A stretch of 64,000 nt of DNA. It comes from JAJDAH01 sp964487605. GTDB taxonomy: Bacteria; Myxococcota_A; Polyangia; Polyangiales; Polyangiaceae. Location of the stretch: assembly GCA_964487605.1 (NCBI GenBank), contig CAZARU010000001.1, forward strand, positions 1 through 64,000. Reading direction: 5' to 3'. This document shows, piece by piece, positions 17,701 to 24,544 of this stretch; the stretch's first letter is position 1, and the number at the start of each line of letters is the position of its first letter. The notes under the pieces are model-generated. The model was not told where the DNA came from and did no database searches. It saw only the letters and a list, made by a program, of their open reading frames with translations. Both the position numbers and the translations under genes were made by a program.

Positions 17701-18037
17701 CGTACAGATTCCACCCGCTCGGGCAATCGGACGCGGACACCGCGCGTTCCACCAGCACTCCCGTCCGGTCGGTGCCGACGCCACCCGCGGGACCGCCGCA
17801 GCCACCTTCGCCGTCGCCGCCCGTCGCCCGACCGAGCAAGCCGCGCCCTCCGACCACGAAAGCCGCGGCCAACACGACGCCGAGGAGTAGCAGCGCCGGT
17901 CGGCGGCTTCCCGCGGCCGCCGGGGCCGGCGCGTCCTGCCCCGGGCGCCGGTTCTCGTCGCCGCCCCCTCGCTCCAGCTCGTCGGGACTCCCTGCTCGGT
18001 CCGTCGCGTCCGCTTCGCTCCGCTCCTCGTCTGTCAT
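14777..18037 (-). CDS. 1086-residue membrane-anchored Cys-repeat protein
   Basis: A hydrophilic N-terminus of about 46 residues precedes one membrane span (about 47-70, PALLLLGVVLAAAFVVGGRG), so it is probably anchored with the bulk outside. Residues about 100-500 hold eight units of 45-55 residues with the pattern CALDxxxTQGNPxC, CPxG, YG, CCxGxVSADGxxC. Residues about 505-940 form a Cys-free beta-rich region (e.g. VTISSGGEGGALVFDPMEPM). The C-terminus (about 945-1086) has two units of the type SYGRGVG-x2-PT-x-C with LDAGLCYPxC and GPVCW, separated by another Cys-rich stretch. Function unknown; the build suggests a large surface or matrix protein. It is convergent with the SpoIIM-like gene. 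Confidence 0.88.
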   Translation of the reverse strand: MTDEERSEADATDRAGSPDELERGGGDENRRPGQDAPAPAAAGSRRPALLLLGVVLAAAFVVGGRGLLGRATGGDGEGGCGGPAGGVGTDRTGVLVERAVSASDCPSGWNLYGEAAGGFCCNGAISEGTCTTGAANICALDAARTQGNPLCSCPDGMAAFGSGLCCNGAVSNGACAPGATHVCARSTGDATHPFCGQCPEGTTRYAGFFCCRGSISADGGECVVGATTPPATMCALDADKTQALPICPGRCPAGMKEYGTSYCCNGVVSADGQQCLPVPSNSAYQVCALDPGNTQGLPTCQRSVCPDGSTLYASNYCCSGQVSADGNTCLAGAAGVCALLENDPNGNPTCNPCPFGTTLYGNGGYCCRGRVAPGGMACVAAEDGSGPEVCALDRANTQGNPVCNLRSTCPAGTDGYATSFCCKGHVNEARDTCIANPHHVCAMRSADPHGNPLCQDMTCPAGMTRYGNAVGGYFCCDGRVDASGSTCGQVADVCALNPNATQGNPLCIGTTFDPSTGTVVVGRPGSVFTMAATDFTDSGNEVTLSGTVTITTPAGPVELAGSSITVTKDPFGFSGTAEVPVPDFGPMAGVATATTPSASLALQRGSELGTIELGDEEMVADPEHYYLMFRYESELSLSLANTVTISSGGEGGALVFDPMEPMFYVSGDLLNLASVGRLSGAFAFSLAGRIPFTPAHPIWSSAAGALVDRAVQGHVFVEGSGELGQRLSVDGRMILDVDADDDGVTAFENAAELRDFEMAADVAATLDLSIGQLDFVLSPGTATVLVAGHEGTHGRVYFTARTPPDGIFADTVLRFLHPGDVTIYGYVEPPSGAFLNAVASGTGSITIGDAVFNYDAGTLSITIANDVTEQSFDGVRISATVHVPRLGSATLAMTIATNGQTTLTVTRGGATVFDVSFNILSGFASAGQSVTEWLENLVCPSYGRGVGQAPTSCGAGKQLDAGLCYPVCQSGYTGVGPVCWGTCAAGYRDDGATCHRDTRIVDANTSACPWYDKCNASCSTCPAGYHNDGCTCRVDVRTYGKPSYGRGVGVTPTGCPSGWQLDAGLCYPACNSGYWGLGPVCWKDGC

Positions 18038-18100
18038 GGCCCGACTACATCACGTTTCGAGGACCCCGCGTGTGAAGTGGGTCACAGCCCGTGGATGATG

Positions 18101-18139
18101 CGCACAGGACCTCGGAAGCCCCCCGAACGCTCCCGCGAC
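18101..18139 (+). repeat. 39-bp repeat shared with 6076-6114
   Basis: Three mismatches separate this block from 6076-6114. Here it lies 20 bases upstream of a transposase-like helix-turn-helix fragment, so it is probably the 5' leader of that element. Confidence 0.5.
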
Positions 18140-18159
18140 GACGACTTCCCCTTCTGATC

Positions 18160-18303
18160 ATGGCCGACGACGCAGGTGCCGTTCGCGGCGAAGCCATGCG
18201 GCTGCACTACCTCGAGGGGCTTTCGATGCGTGGCATCGCTCGGCGTCTGCGCCTCTCGCGACGGACGGTGCGCCAATCACGGCGTAGGGCTCGTCCCCCG
18301 TGA
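18160..18303 (+). pseudogene. transposase helix-turn-helix fragment (IS21-like)
   Basis: From ATG 18160 the frame reads MADDAGAVRGEAMRLHYLEG, then LSMRGIARRLRLSRRTVRQ. This is a typical resolvase-type helix-turn-helix at the start of IstA/IS21-like transposases. Family similarity ends near 18278, where the sequence joins a minus-strand nucleotidyltransferase fragment, and a stop follows at 18303. No DDE catalytic domain remains. Confidence 0.55.
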
Positions 18304-18472
18304 GCCTGCGAGTCGCCTCCACCACCTCCAGTAGTCTCATCGGAGGTCGTCCCAGCGTTCCCAGCGTCGCATCCACGCTTCGCAGCAGGCGAGCGGGCTC
18401 CAGCGCATTCAGCGCCTGCTTGAAGGCGGCCGGGGCGCGCGGCCTCGTTCCGCCGAGGGTGACGGCCGACAC
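18275..18472 (-). pseudogene. nucleotidyltransferase N-terminal fragment
   Basis: The minus-strand frame reads LLRSVDATLGTLGRPPMRLL and EVVEATRRLTGDEPYAVIGA. The PYAVIG(G) strand is the hallmark just before the active-site motif of AbiEii/MNT-type nucleotidyltransferases (compare YAVVGGHAV at 19533-19967 and YAIAGALAL at 43093-43707). The match ends where the transposase fragment begins, so the gene was cut there. Short match, hence low confidence. Confidence 0.35.
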
Positions 18473-18478
18473 GCGCCC

Positions 18479-19228
18479 CTATCCGCCATCGCCGACGCCC
18501 CCGTCCGAGGTGGGAACGTCGCAGGCCCAGACGCGGTCACCTGCGGCGTTGCGCCCGCAACGGAGGGTGCAGCGAAGCGACGGCCGCGCGTCCCGCGGTT
18601 CGGTCAAGTTTCTGAACGGCTCCAGGGCGCAGTCGCCACACACGCTTTCCATGTAGGTACAGGTCAGGCCCGCCGCGTCGCAGGGCAGGCCAACGTACGA
18701 TCGCACGCTGGTGGCGGGTTCCGACCACGACGTGGGGGGGCAGAGCGAATCGCGGGGTGTGAACTGATAGAAGTCGCACTTCCAGTAGTGACTCCGGGGG
18801 GAACCCGTGTCCTCGACGTCGGGGCTCGGCACGCAGCTACACGCGTTACCTCCGGCGCTCAGTTGTTCCGCGGGAATCCATGCAGGCCACGCGCCGAGAT
18901 CTTCGGGCTGATTACCTAAAGAAAAACTGCATGCCGAGCCCTGATCTGGGTTCGTCGGGAAGCGCTCGGGATCGCACGGCGTACCCGTCACCGGAATCGC
19001 GCAACTCCAGTATCCATCTCCCGGATCACACCACCTCATGCAAGCGTGCCGGGGACGATGCCGAGGATCGCCCACGATACAGGTGCAAGCCGTGCCACAC
19101 GCATTCGTGCACTGGCTCCCCGCCTGGCATTCCCACCCGTCGAGGCACTGGTCGCCGAAGGCCGCGTCCTCGGGCGATCCGTGAGGCGAGGACGGCAGTG
19201 GCGCGCAGTGGACGTCGCCGCCCCACAT
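18479..19228 (-). CDS. Cys-rich protein, probably N-terminally truncated
   Basis: 249 residues with about 24 cysteines in pairs, e.g. CLDGWECQAGSQCTNACGTA, then CTCIVGDP, and later CTYMESVCGDCALEPF. This suggests an exported disulfide-rich protein. However, the start (ATG 19228, MWGGDVHCAPLP) gives no signal peptide or lipobox. Dispersed repeat R (19250-19460) lies immediately upstream, so the real N-terminus may have been removed by that element. The C-terminus ends in a Gly/Asp tail. Family not recognised. Confidence 0.6.
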   Translation of the reverse strand: MWGGDVHCAPLPSSPHGSPEDAAFGDQCLDGWECQAGSQCTNACGTACTCIVGDPRHRPRHACMRWCDPGDGYWSCAIPVTGTPCDPERFPTNPDQGSACSFSLGNQPEDLGAWPAWIPAEQLSAGGNACSCVPSPDVEDTGSPRSHYWKCDFYQFTPRDSLCPPTSWSEPATSVRSYVGLPCDAAGLTCTYMESVCGDCALEPFRNLTEPRDARPSLRCTLRCGRNAAGDRVWACDVPTSDGGVGDGG

Positions 19229-19249
19229 CGCTTCGAGTAGTCATGGTCG

Positions 19250-19460
19250 TCCGAAGAACCCGGTCGGGCTGCCGTCTGACCCGCCAACCCTACCACGTCG
19301 CCCCACACCGAAGCGCACCCCGCACTCGCACCTGACACCAAGGACCGCCACGGGACTGACACGGCACCGACAACGCACCGCGCTCACGATGCACGCGCGG
19401 CGAATCACGTAGAGCTCACCCTCCGGTCCAGCCTCCCCGCGCCGCGGCGCGCTCCCTCAG
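19250..19460 (-). repeat. dispersed repeat R, copy 2 (inverted)
   Basis: Read on the minus strand, this copy shares with copy 4 both the core and ~80 bp before it, beginning TGAGGGAGCG and CCGCGGCGCGGGGAGGC. On the minus strand it follows directly the end of a coding frame, ILPPRRELPGQLGFGF-stop (19504-19457), an unidentified protein C-terminus that could belong to the parent element. After the core it diverges and abuts the start of the Cys-rich gene at 19228. Confidence 0.6.
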
Positions 19461-19532
19461 AACCCAAACCCCAGCTGCCCCGGCAGCTCGCGCCGTGGCG
19501 GGAGAATCGTCGAAGCGCGCGCCGCGAGCGCT

Positions 19533-19967
19533 TCAATCGGCCTCGATCGCTTCGGCGTCGGCGGCGTCCTGCGCGCGTCCCGTGGCGCGCTTGTTTGCGA
19601 GCAGGTCCTCCTTCGCGATGAACCGCGTGGGCTCGCCGAACAGCGTTCCGGGCACGCTGCGCTCGAGGGCCGCGAGCGTGTCCACGTTCTTTATCGCCGG
19701 CAGGAAGTCGACGCGCTCGCCCAGGAACCGCACGACCACGAACTCGTCGGAGGGGCCGAGGAAATCCTCCGGGGTCGCGCCGATCACCCGCTCGCGAACG
19801 CAGCGCGCGAGCCGCTCGGCGTTGTCGTGCGTCGGCGCGTACAGCAGGTCGAGATCCTTCGTCGCCCGCGGGTAGCCGTGGAACCCGACGGCGTGCCCGC
19901 CGACGACCGCGTACTCAACGCCGGCGTCGTTTAGTGAGCGAAGCAGCCTCCCCAGGGGCTCGACCAT
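19533..19967 (-). CDS. nucleotidyltransferase-fold protein (AbiEii/MNT-like)
   Basis: 144 residues from ATG 19967. The fold signature is clear: VEYAVVGGHAVGFHGYPRAT, then KDLDLLY (the paired acidic residues of the active site), later VDFLPAIKNVDTL and FIAKEDLLANKR. Such small nucleotidyltransferases form toxin-antitoxin-like pairs with a small partner. Here the partner candidate is the 60-residue gene at 19915-20097, which overlaps this start by 53 bp. Target unknown. Confidence 0.78.
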   Translation of the reverse strand: MVEPLGRLLRSLNDAGVEYAVVGGHAVGFHGYPRATKDLDLLYAPTHDNAERLARCVRERVIGATPEDFLGPSDEFVVVRFLGERVDFLPAIKNVDTLAALERSVPGTLFGEPTRFIAKEDLLANKRATGRAQDAADAEAIEAD

Positions 19968-20097
19968 TTTCCGCCTCCAGCCGCCGCATTCGCCGACTCA
20001 TCTCCACCACGAGGTCCACTCGTTGCTGTGGCGTCATCGCGCGCCACTCTGCGCGCTGCTCGCGCGCGTCGCGCTCGTGCGTCGTCCGAACCAGCAC
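19915..20097 (-). CDS. small helical partner of the nucleotidyltransferase
   Basis: 60 residues from GTG 20097 (an in-frame ATG further upstream is possible). It is highly charged and helical: ERDAREQRAEWRAMTPQQRV, then DLVVEMSRRMRRLEAENG and a basic tail TKRRRR. The TPQQRV...MSRRMRRLE pattern resembles small proteins found upstream of nucleotidyltransferases in other genomes, presumably as cognate antitoxin or regulator. It overlaps the downstream gene by 53 bp in another frame, so the two are co-translated. No DNA-binding motif is evident. Confidence 0.55.
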   Translation of the reverse strand: MLVRTTHERDAREQRAEWRAMTPQQRVDLVVEMSRRMRRLEAENGRAPGEAASLTKRRRR

Positions 20098-20225
20098 GCC
20101 GCGGAGCGTATCACCGTGGCCGCACGAGCGCATTCGCCTTCGTGTGGACGTCCGCCTCGCAGCCCCCGTTCCCGTCGCCGAGCGACCCGATGCCGGCGCC
20201 GATGCCCGCGTGCTACCGTTGCCCG

Positions 20226-21476
20226 ATGCACTGCACGTCCCGGAGGTCGCCGGCGCCGGCGCTCGTGCTCCTCGTCGCGGTCGCCGCGTGTGGCGACGAA
20301 GGGTCGGCGGGTTCCGCTTCGCAGGGTGGCGCCGACGCGGGCGGTCGGGACGCGAGCGGTGCCGTCGGCGGCCAGGGGGGCGGAGCGGGCGCGGCGGGGA
20401 CGTCGGCCTCCGGTGCGGCGGGGACGTCGGCCTCCGGTGCGGCGGGAACCTCCGGAAGCGGTGGCGGGGGCGCGGGATCACCCGGCGGCACCGCGGGCTT
20501 GGGCGCGAGCGGCGGTTTCGCGGGCGTGGGCGCGAGCGGCGGTTCCGGCGGCGTGGGCGCGAGCGGCGGCTCCGCCGGTGCGGGTGGGTCCGACGACATT
20601 CCCGGCGGAGGTACGATCCTGTTCGAAGAACGGTTCGACGACGCGAACTTCGGGGCGCGGGGCTGGTACGACGGTTCGTCGGGCACCATCGACACGACGG
20701 AGCGCGCGCCGGGCAGCACGAGCTCGTACCAGTGTGCGTTCGCACCCGGCGCGACCGGCTGCACCTCCGGCACGCCCGCCCGGCACCTGCTGACGGCGAC
20801 GGAAACGGCGTATCTCTCGTTCTGGATCAAGTTCAGCCCGAGCTGGGTCGGCTCGGGCCGCGCCTACCACCCTCACATGATGCACTTCATCAACGACCTC
20901 GACTCGCGCTGGGTCGGCCCCGCGCACACTCACCTCACGACCTACGTCGAGGTCGTCGGCGGCAGGGCGCTCCTGGCCCTTCAGGACTCGAAGAACGCGG
21001 ACCTCGCCTGCCTGCTGCGCAACGACGGATCCTTCGTCGGCTGCGGCGGAGACTTCGCCACTTACGCCTTCACCGAGGACCGCTCGGTCTGCGCGTGCAA
21101 CGGCATCGTGGGAGATCTGGACGGCAAGGACTGTTTCCCGAACGGCAACGGGACCTGGTACAGCTCGCGAAGCTGGTCCAGCCCGAACGCCTTCGTGGAC
21201 GGGCCGGGCCCGAACGCGAAGACCGACTGGCACTTCGTCGAGGTGTACTTCGAGATGAACTCCATCTCGGGCGGCATCGGGGTCCCGGACGGAAAGATCC
21301 GGTGGGTCCAGGACGGACGGACCCTCATCTCGTCGGACGCGATCCTGATGCGGACCGGCGCGCGTCCCACCCTCGCGTTCAACCAGTTCGCGATGCTCCC
21401 GTACATCGGCGACGGGTCACCCGTCGCCCAGTCGTTCTGGATAGACGATCTGGTGGTCGCCACCGCGAGGCCCTGA
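20226..21476 (+). CDS. lipoprotein with polysaccharide-lyase-like jelly-roll domain
   Basis: 416 residues from ATG 20226 (the frame upstream is antisense to the small helical gene). The signal peptide ends VAVAAC. The linker (about 20-130) is built from short direct repeats (GTSASGAA twice, GVGASGGS several times). The C-terminal ~270 residues start with ILFEERFDDANFGARGWYDG and contain AYLSFWIKFSPSW, YHPHMMHFIND, HFVEVYFEMNS and end QSFWIDDLVVAT. This layout is that of concanavalin-like jelly-roll lyases or carbohydrate-binding domains (PL14/PL20-like). Substrate and catalysis are not provable from here. Confidence 0.75.
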   Translation: MHCTSRRSPAPALVLLVAVAACGDEGSAGSASQGGADAGGRDASGAVGGQGGGAGAAGTSASGAAGTSASGAAGTSGSGGGGAGSPGGTAGLGASGGFAGVGASGGSGGVGASGGSAGAGGSDDIPGGGTILFEERFDDANFGARGWYDGSSGTIDTTERAPGSTSSYQCAFAPGATGCTSGTPARHLLTATETAYLSFWIKFSPSWVGSGRAYHPHMMHFINDLDSRWVGPAHTHLTTYVEVVGGRALLALQDSKNADLACLLRNDGSFVGCGGDFATYAFTEDRSVCACNGIVGDLDGKDCFPNGNGTWYSSRSWSSPNAFVDGPGPNAKTDWHFVEVYFEMNSISGGIGVPDGKIRWVQDGRTLISSDAILMRTGARPTLAFNQFAMLPYIGDGSPVAQSFWIDDLVVATARP

Positions 21477-21552
21477 CCGTCCCGCACCGTGCTGCCGGCC
21501 ACGCCACCGGCTCCCGTTGCCGCTCGAATGCCGCCGGGCGAGAGTCGGCGCG

Positions 21553-23175
21553 ATGGAGCCTGGCGCGAGCGCGGTCGCCGAAGCATGGCTCACGGTGGCG
21601 ATGCTCCTTTCGCTCTCGTTCGCCGTCGCGCGCGAACGTCCATCGGCGCGATGCTGGCTCACGGGCGCGGGACTGTTCGCCGCCGCGCTCTGCGCAAGGT
21701 GCCTGGTCCCGTGGGTGCCCGCGAACTTCTACTCGGACCTCGGCGCGCCGTACCCCACCTTCCAGGTCAACGCCTCGTACGCGAGCCCGCTCTACGCCGG
21801 CGTCTGGGCGCTCTCCGACGGACCGGACGCGCCCTTCTACGCGAACGTCCTCGTCGGGTCGCTCACGGCGCCGCTCTTCGCGCTCGCCCTCCGGGGTGCC
21901 GAGGCGACGCGGCGGCTCGCGCTCCCCTTCGGTCTCGCGGTGGCACTCTTGCCCCTCTACGTGCGGCTGTCCGCGTCGGACGCGCCGCACGTCTACGGAC
22001 TGTTCCTCTTCGCGGTGGCCGCCCTCCACGTCCGTCGCGCGCTCGAACGTCCGCTCGCGCTCGATCTGATCGGCGTGGGCGTCGCGGCGTTCCTCGTGGG
22101 CGCGACCCGGCGCGAGCTGGCGGCGAATCCGCTCCTTCTGGCATTCCTCGCGCCGCTCTTGGCGGGACGCTCGGCGCTCGAGCCCCGGCGGCTCGCGGTC
22201 GTCGGCGTGCTGGTGGCGGGCTCGGTCGGCGGCGGCTTCCTGTCGCATCTCGCGCGCGTGGGCACCTTGAACGCCGACCTCTCGCTCTCCGCCCGGTCCG
22301 TCGGAGCCTACGTCGACAACCTCCCGTCAATCCTCCTGGGGCGCAGCGCCGTGACGCCGCTGCTCTTCACCCTCGCGACGTTCTACCTGCTCGCGGACTC
22401 CTTGCGGCGCAGGCAGTTCGGCGTGCCGGTCGCGTACGCGCTCGGCGCGGTCGTCGCGACGGCGCCCTACGCGCTCGTGGAACCCTTCGCGCACTCGGTC
22501 GGCAGCCCGTTCTTCCCGTGGTCGTTCTCGCGCTACGCCCTCGTCTGGTCCGTGTTCCCCCTCTTCTTCGGGGTGTGGGGCGTCGTGCGGTTGCTGGAGC
22601 TGGTCGCGGCGTTCCGGTTTCGACTGGCGCTCTACGTGCTCGGCGCGCTGCTGTGCTGGAACGTCGCGCCGTCGTACGTCGGGGTCCACGCCTACCAGGC
22701 GGAGTATCGGTTCCTGCGGCGGCACCTGGCGACCGTCGAGCCCTCGGGGGTGCTCATGGCCGGCTGGCAGAAGAACGCGGGCTGGGATCTGGCCGAGTCG
22801 CTGGCGCTCCCCTACTTCGCGCTGGGCGCGCGAAGGTACGCGATCTCGGACGCAGAGGGCGCGCCGCAGGCGCTGGTCGGGCGCTCCGGAGTCTTCCTCT
22901 ACTTCCAGAACTCCCTGGTGGGGCTGAAGCTCGATCGCGCCGAGCTGGCCCGGATGGGGATGGCGGAGGACGACTTCGTCGAAGCCGAGCGGGCGATGGA
23001 TGCGTTCACCCGCCTGGGATGCGTCGCCCGGGCGCGCGGAGAGGTCATCGCCGAAGAACGCGGGATCCGAGTCGAGCCGCTGCAGTTCTTCACCTCGAGC
23101 GACGCGACGGTGGATCTGGCGCTACTGCGCGTGGACGCCGCCAGGGTGGGAGAAGTGCCGGAGGGATGCCGCTGA
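21553..23175 (+). CDS. polytopic membrane protein, glycosyltransferase-39-like
   Basis: 540 residues from ATG 21553. There are about ten hydrophobic spans in the first 370 residues, e.g. AWLTVAMLLSLSFAVA, LTAPLFALALRG, LFLFAVAALHV, LLLAFLAPLLAG, LAVVGVLVAGSVGGGFL, LALYVLGALLCWNVAPSYVG. The first external loop carries YSDLGAPYPTFQVNASYASP, where GT-C enzymes usually have acidic residues. A soluble C-terminal part (about 400-540) follows. The topology suggests a GT-C glycosyltransferase or dolichyl-phosphate-mannose-type transferase, but no diagnostic motif settles it. It stands alone between two lipoprotein genes. Confidence 0.7.
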   Translation: MEPGASAVAEAWLTVAMLLSLSFAVARERPSARCWLTGAGLFAAALCARCLVPWVPANFYSDLGAPYPTFQVNASYASPLYAGVWALSDGPDAPFYANVLVGSLTAPLFALALRGAEATRRLALPFGLAVALLPLYVRLSASDAPHVYGLFLFAVAALHVRRALERPLALDLIGVGVAAFLVGATRRELAANPLLLAFLAPLLAGRSALEPRRLAVVGVLVAGSVGGGFLSHLARVGTLNADLSLSARSVGAYVDNLPSILLGRSAVTPLLFTLATFYLLADSLRRRQFGVPVAYALGAVVATAPYALVEPFAHSVGSPFFPWSFSRYALVWSVFPLFFGVWGVVRLLELVAAFRFRLALYVLGALLCWNVAPSYVGVHAYQAEYRFLRRHLATVEPSGVLMAGWQKNAGWDLAESLALPYFALGARRYAISDAEGAPQALVGRSGVFLYFQNSLVGLKLDRAELARMGMAEDDFVEAERAMDAFTRLGCVARARGEVIAEERGIRVEPLQFFTSSDATVDLALLRVDAARVGEVPEGCR

Positions 23176-23254
23176 AGCACCGCGCCCCCACGCCATTGCT
23201 CGGCGCGCGATGATCCGGATAGAGTCACGTTCCCTTTTCGGGAGGCGCACCGTG

Positions 23255-23887
23255 ATGTCTTCGAACGGCTTCGAGCACGAGGGAACGGGCCACGGACGCA
23301 AGAAGCACGAACGCCTGTCGTCGATGATGGCCGTGAGTGCCCTCTTGTTCGCGTGCTCGGGGGAAGCCGACGGTGGCGGCGCGGGTGCGAAGGACGCCGG
23401 CGCGGGTGCGAAGGACGCCGGCGCGGGAGGCGGGTCGGCGGAGTCGGGAGGGGGCGACTCCACGGGCGGGCCCGGGCTGGCGTGCGACCCGAACGGGACT
23501 CGCCTGATCCTGACCGGAGCGTTCGAGAGTCGGTCCACCAGCGTCGTCGCGTCGCCGCGGGCGGGCGGCGTGGAGGGCGTCGTGGGTGGAACAGACGACG
23601 AGGGCCGAGGCCTCCTGTTCGGCCGCGCCGCCGATCGGGGCGACGCCGTGTTCACAGCGCCCGGGTCGTTCGACGTGTCCGACTACCCGAACAACGTGCA
23701 GTTCGGCCGCGTCGAAGCCTCGGGGCCGGTCGGGTTCATCGCGCTCGCGGGAGTGCTCACCATCACGGAGGTGCGTCCCGTGCTCCGCGGCACCTTCGAG
23801 GTGCGCGAGCTGCACGAGCGGTCGGAGGCGGAGCCCGTCGGCGATCCCATTGCCGGCACCGTGTCGGGTTGCATGGCGGTGCCGTGA
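23255..23887 (+). CDS. lipoprotein of unknown function
   Basis: 210 residues from ATG 23255, with GGAGG nine bases upstream. An unusually long charged N-region (about 20 residues, His/Lys/Arg-rich) precedes a short hydrophobic segment and LLFAC, the lipobox. A linker with the tandem unit GAGAKDA follows. The folded part (about 70-205) is beta-rich: RLILTGAFESRSTSVVASPR, FDVSDYPNNVQFGRVEASGP, VLRGTFEVRELHE. It resembles no family I can name. A single late cysteine (GTVSGC) could pair with the one at LACDPNG. Confidence 0.75.
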   Translation: MSSNGFEHEGTGHGRKKHERLSSMMAVSALLFACSGEADGGGAGAKDAGAGAKDAGAGGGSAESGGGDSTGGPGLACDPNGTRLILTGAFESRSTSVVASPRAGGVEGVVGGTDDEGRGLLFGRAADRGDAVFTAPGSFDVSDYPNNVQFGRVEASGPVGFIALAGVLTITEVRPVLRGTFEVRELHERSEAEPVGDPIAGTVSGCMAVP

Positions 23888-23958
23888 GCCTCCTCCCCGG
23901 CGACTCGCGCGCCGTCCTCGTGAGCGAGCGCGGGAACTCGACCGGCTAGGCGGGCGCC

Positions 23959-24537
23959 GTGAACGTGAAGCTCCAGGCCATGCTCAACGCATGCCGGTGG
24001 ATCGAGGACAGCTACGGGCCAACGGAGCTGGAGCGGGTGCTCAGCGCCGTGCCGCCGGGCGTGCGGGCCCGGCTGGCGGGCGGGATCGCGATCACGTGGC
24101 ACCCGCAGCAGGAGCTGCTCGACTTCCTCGCCGCGGCGGAGCGCGTGCTCGGCACCGGTGACGGGCGCATTGCCGAGCGCATCGGGGCGGCCGGCGCGAG
24201 CGCGAACGTCTCCGGCTCCCTGGCCCGCGCACTGTTCTACGTGGCTCGCCCGGCGTTCCTCATGCGCCGCCTGGCCGGGCTGTGGAGCCGCTTCAACGAC
24301 GAGGGCTCGATGGAGGTCCTCGAGTTCGCGGACGGCCTGCTGCGGTTCGAGGTGAAGGGCGTACCGCGACCCGACGCGCTCTTCTGCGCCACGCTCACCG
24401 GCTGGGCGGGTGTGATCGGCGGGCGGTTCTACGCGGAGCGGCCCATGGTGCGCCACGTGGAGTGCCGTGCGCGTGGGGACGAGCGCTGCCTCTGGGAGGC
24501 GAGGTGGGCGGGGATCTCGGGTGAGCGGTCCAGGTGA
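23959..24537 (+). CDS. TIGR02265/DUF2378-type protein with V4R-like end
   Basis: 192 residues from GTG 23959. The first half follows the pattern of TIGR02265 proteins, which are largely confined to myxobacteria: FLAAAERVLGTGDGRIAERI, LARALFYVARPAFLMRRLAG, LWSRFNDEGSMEVLEFADGL. The C-terminus, VRHVECRARGDERCLWEARW, matches the V4R small-molecule-binding domain signature (C-x5-G-x3-C-x-W/E). The protein is probably cytoplasmic and senses a small ligand. Neighbours give no further hint. Confidence 0.75.
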   Translation: MNVKLQAMLNACRWIEDSYGPTELERVLSAVPPGVRARLAGGIAITWHPQQELLDFLAAAERVLGTGDGRIAERIGAAGASANVSGSLARALFYVARPAFLMRRLAGLWSRFNDEGSMEVLEFADGLLRFEVKGVPRPDALFCATLTGWAGVIGGRFYAERPMVRHVECRARGDERCLWEARWAGISGERSR

Positions 24538-24544
24538 GCGCCGG

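Noticed and set aside
14960..17890. 976-codon plus-strand open frame
   Set aside because: It is the antisense shadow of the 1086-residue Cys-repeat gene; Cys-rich repeats on one strand produce long open frames on the other.
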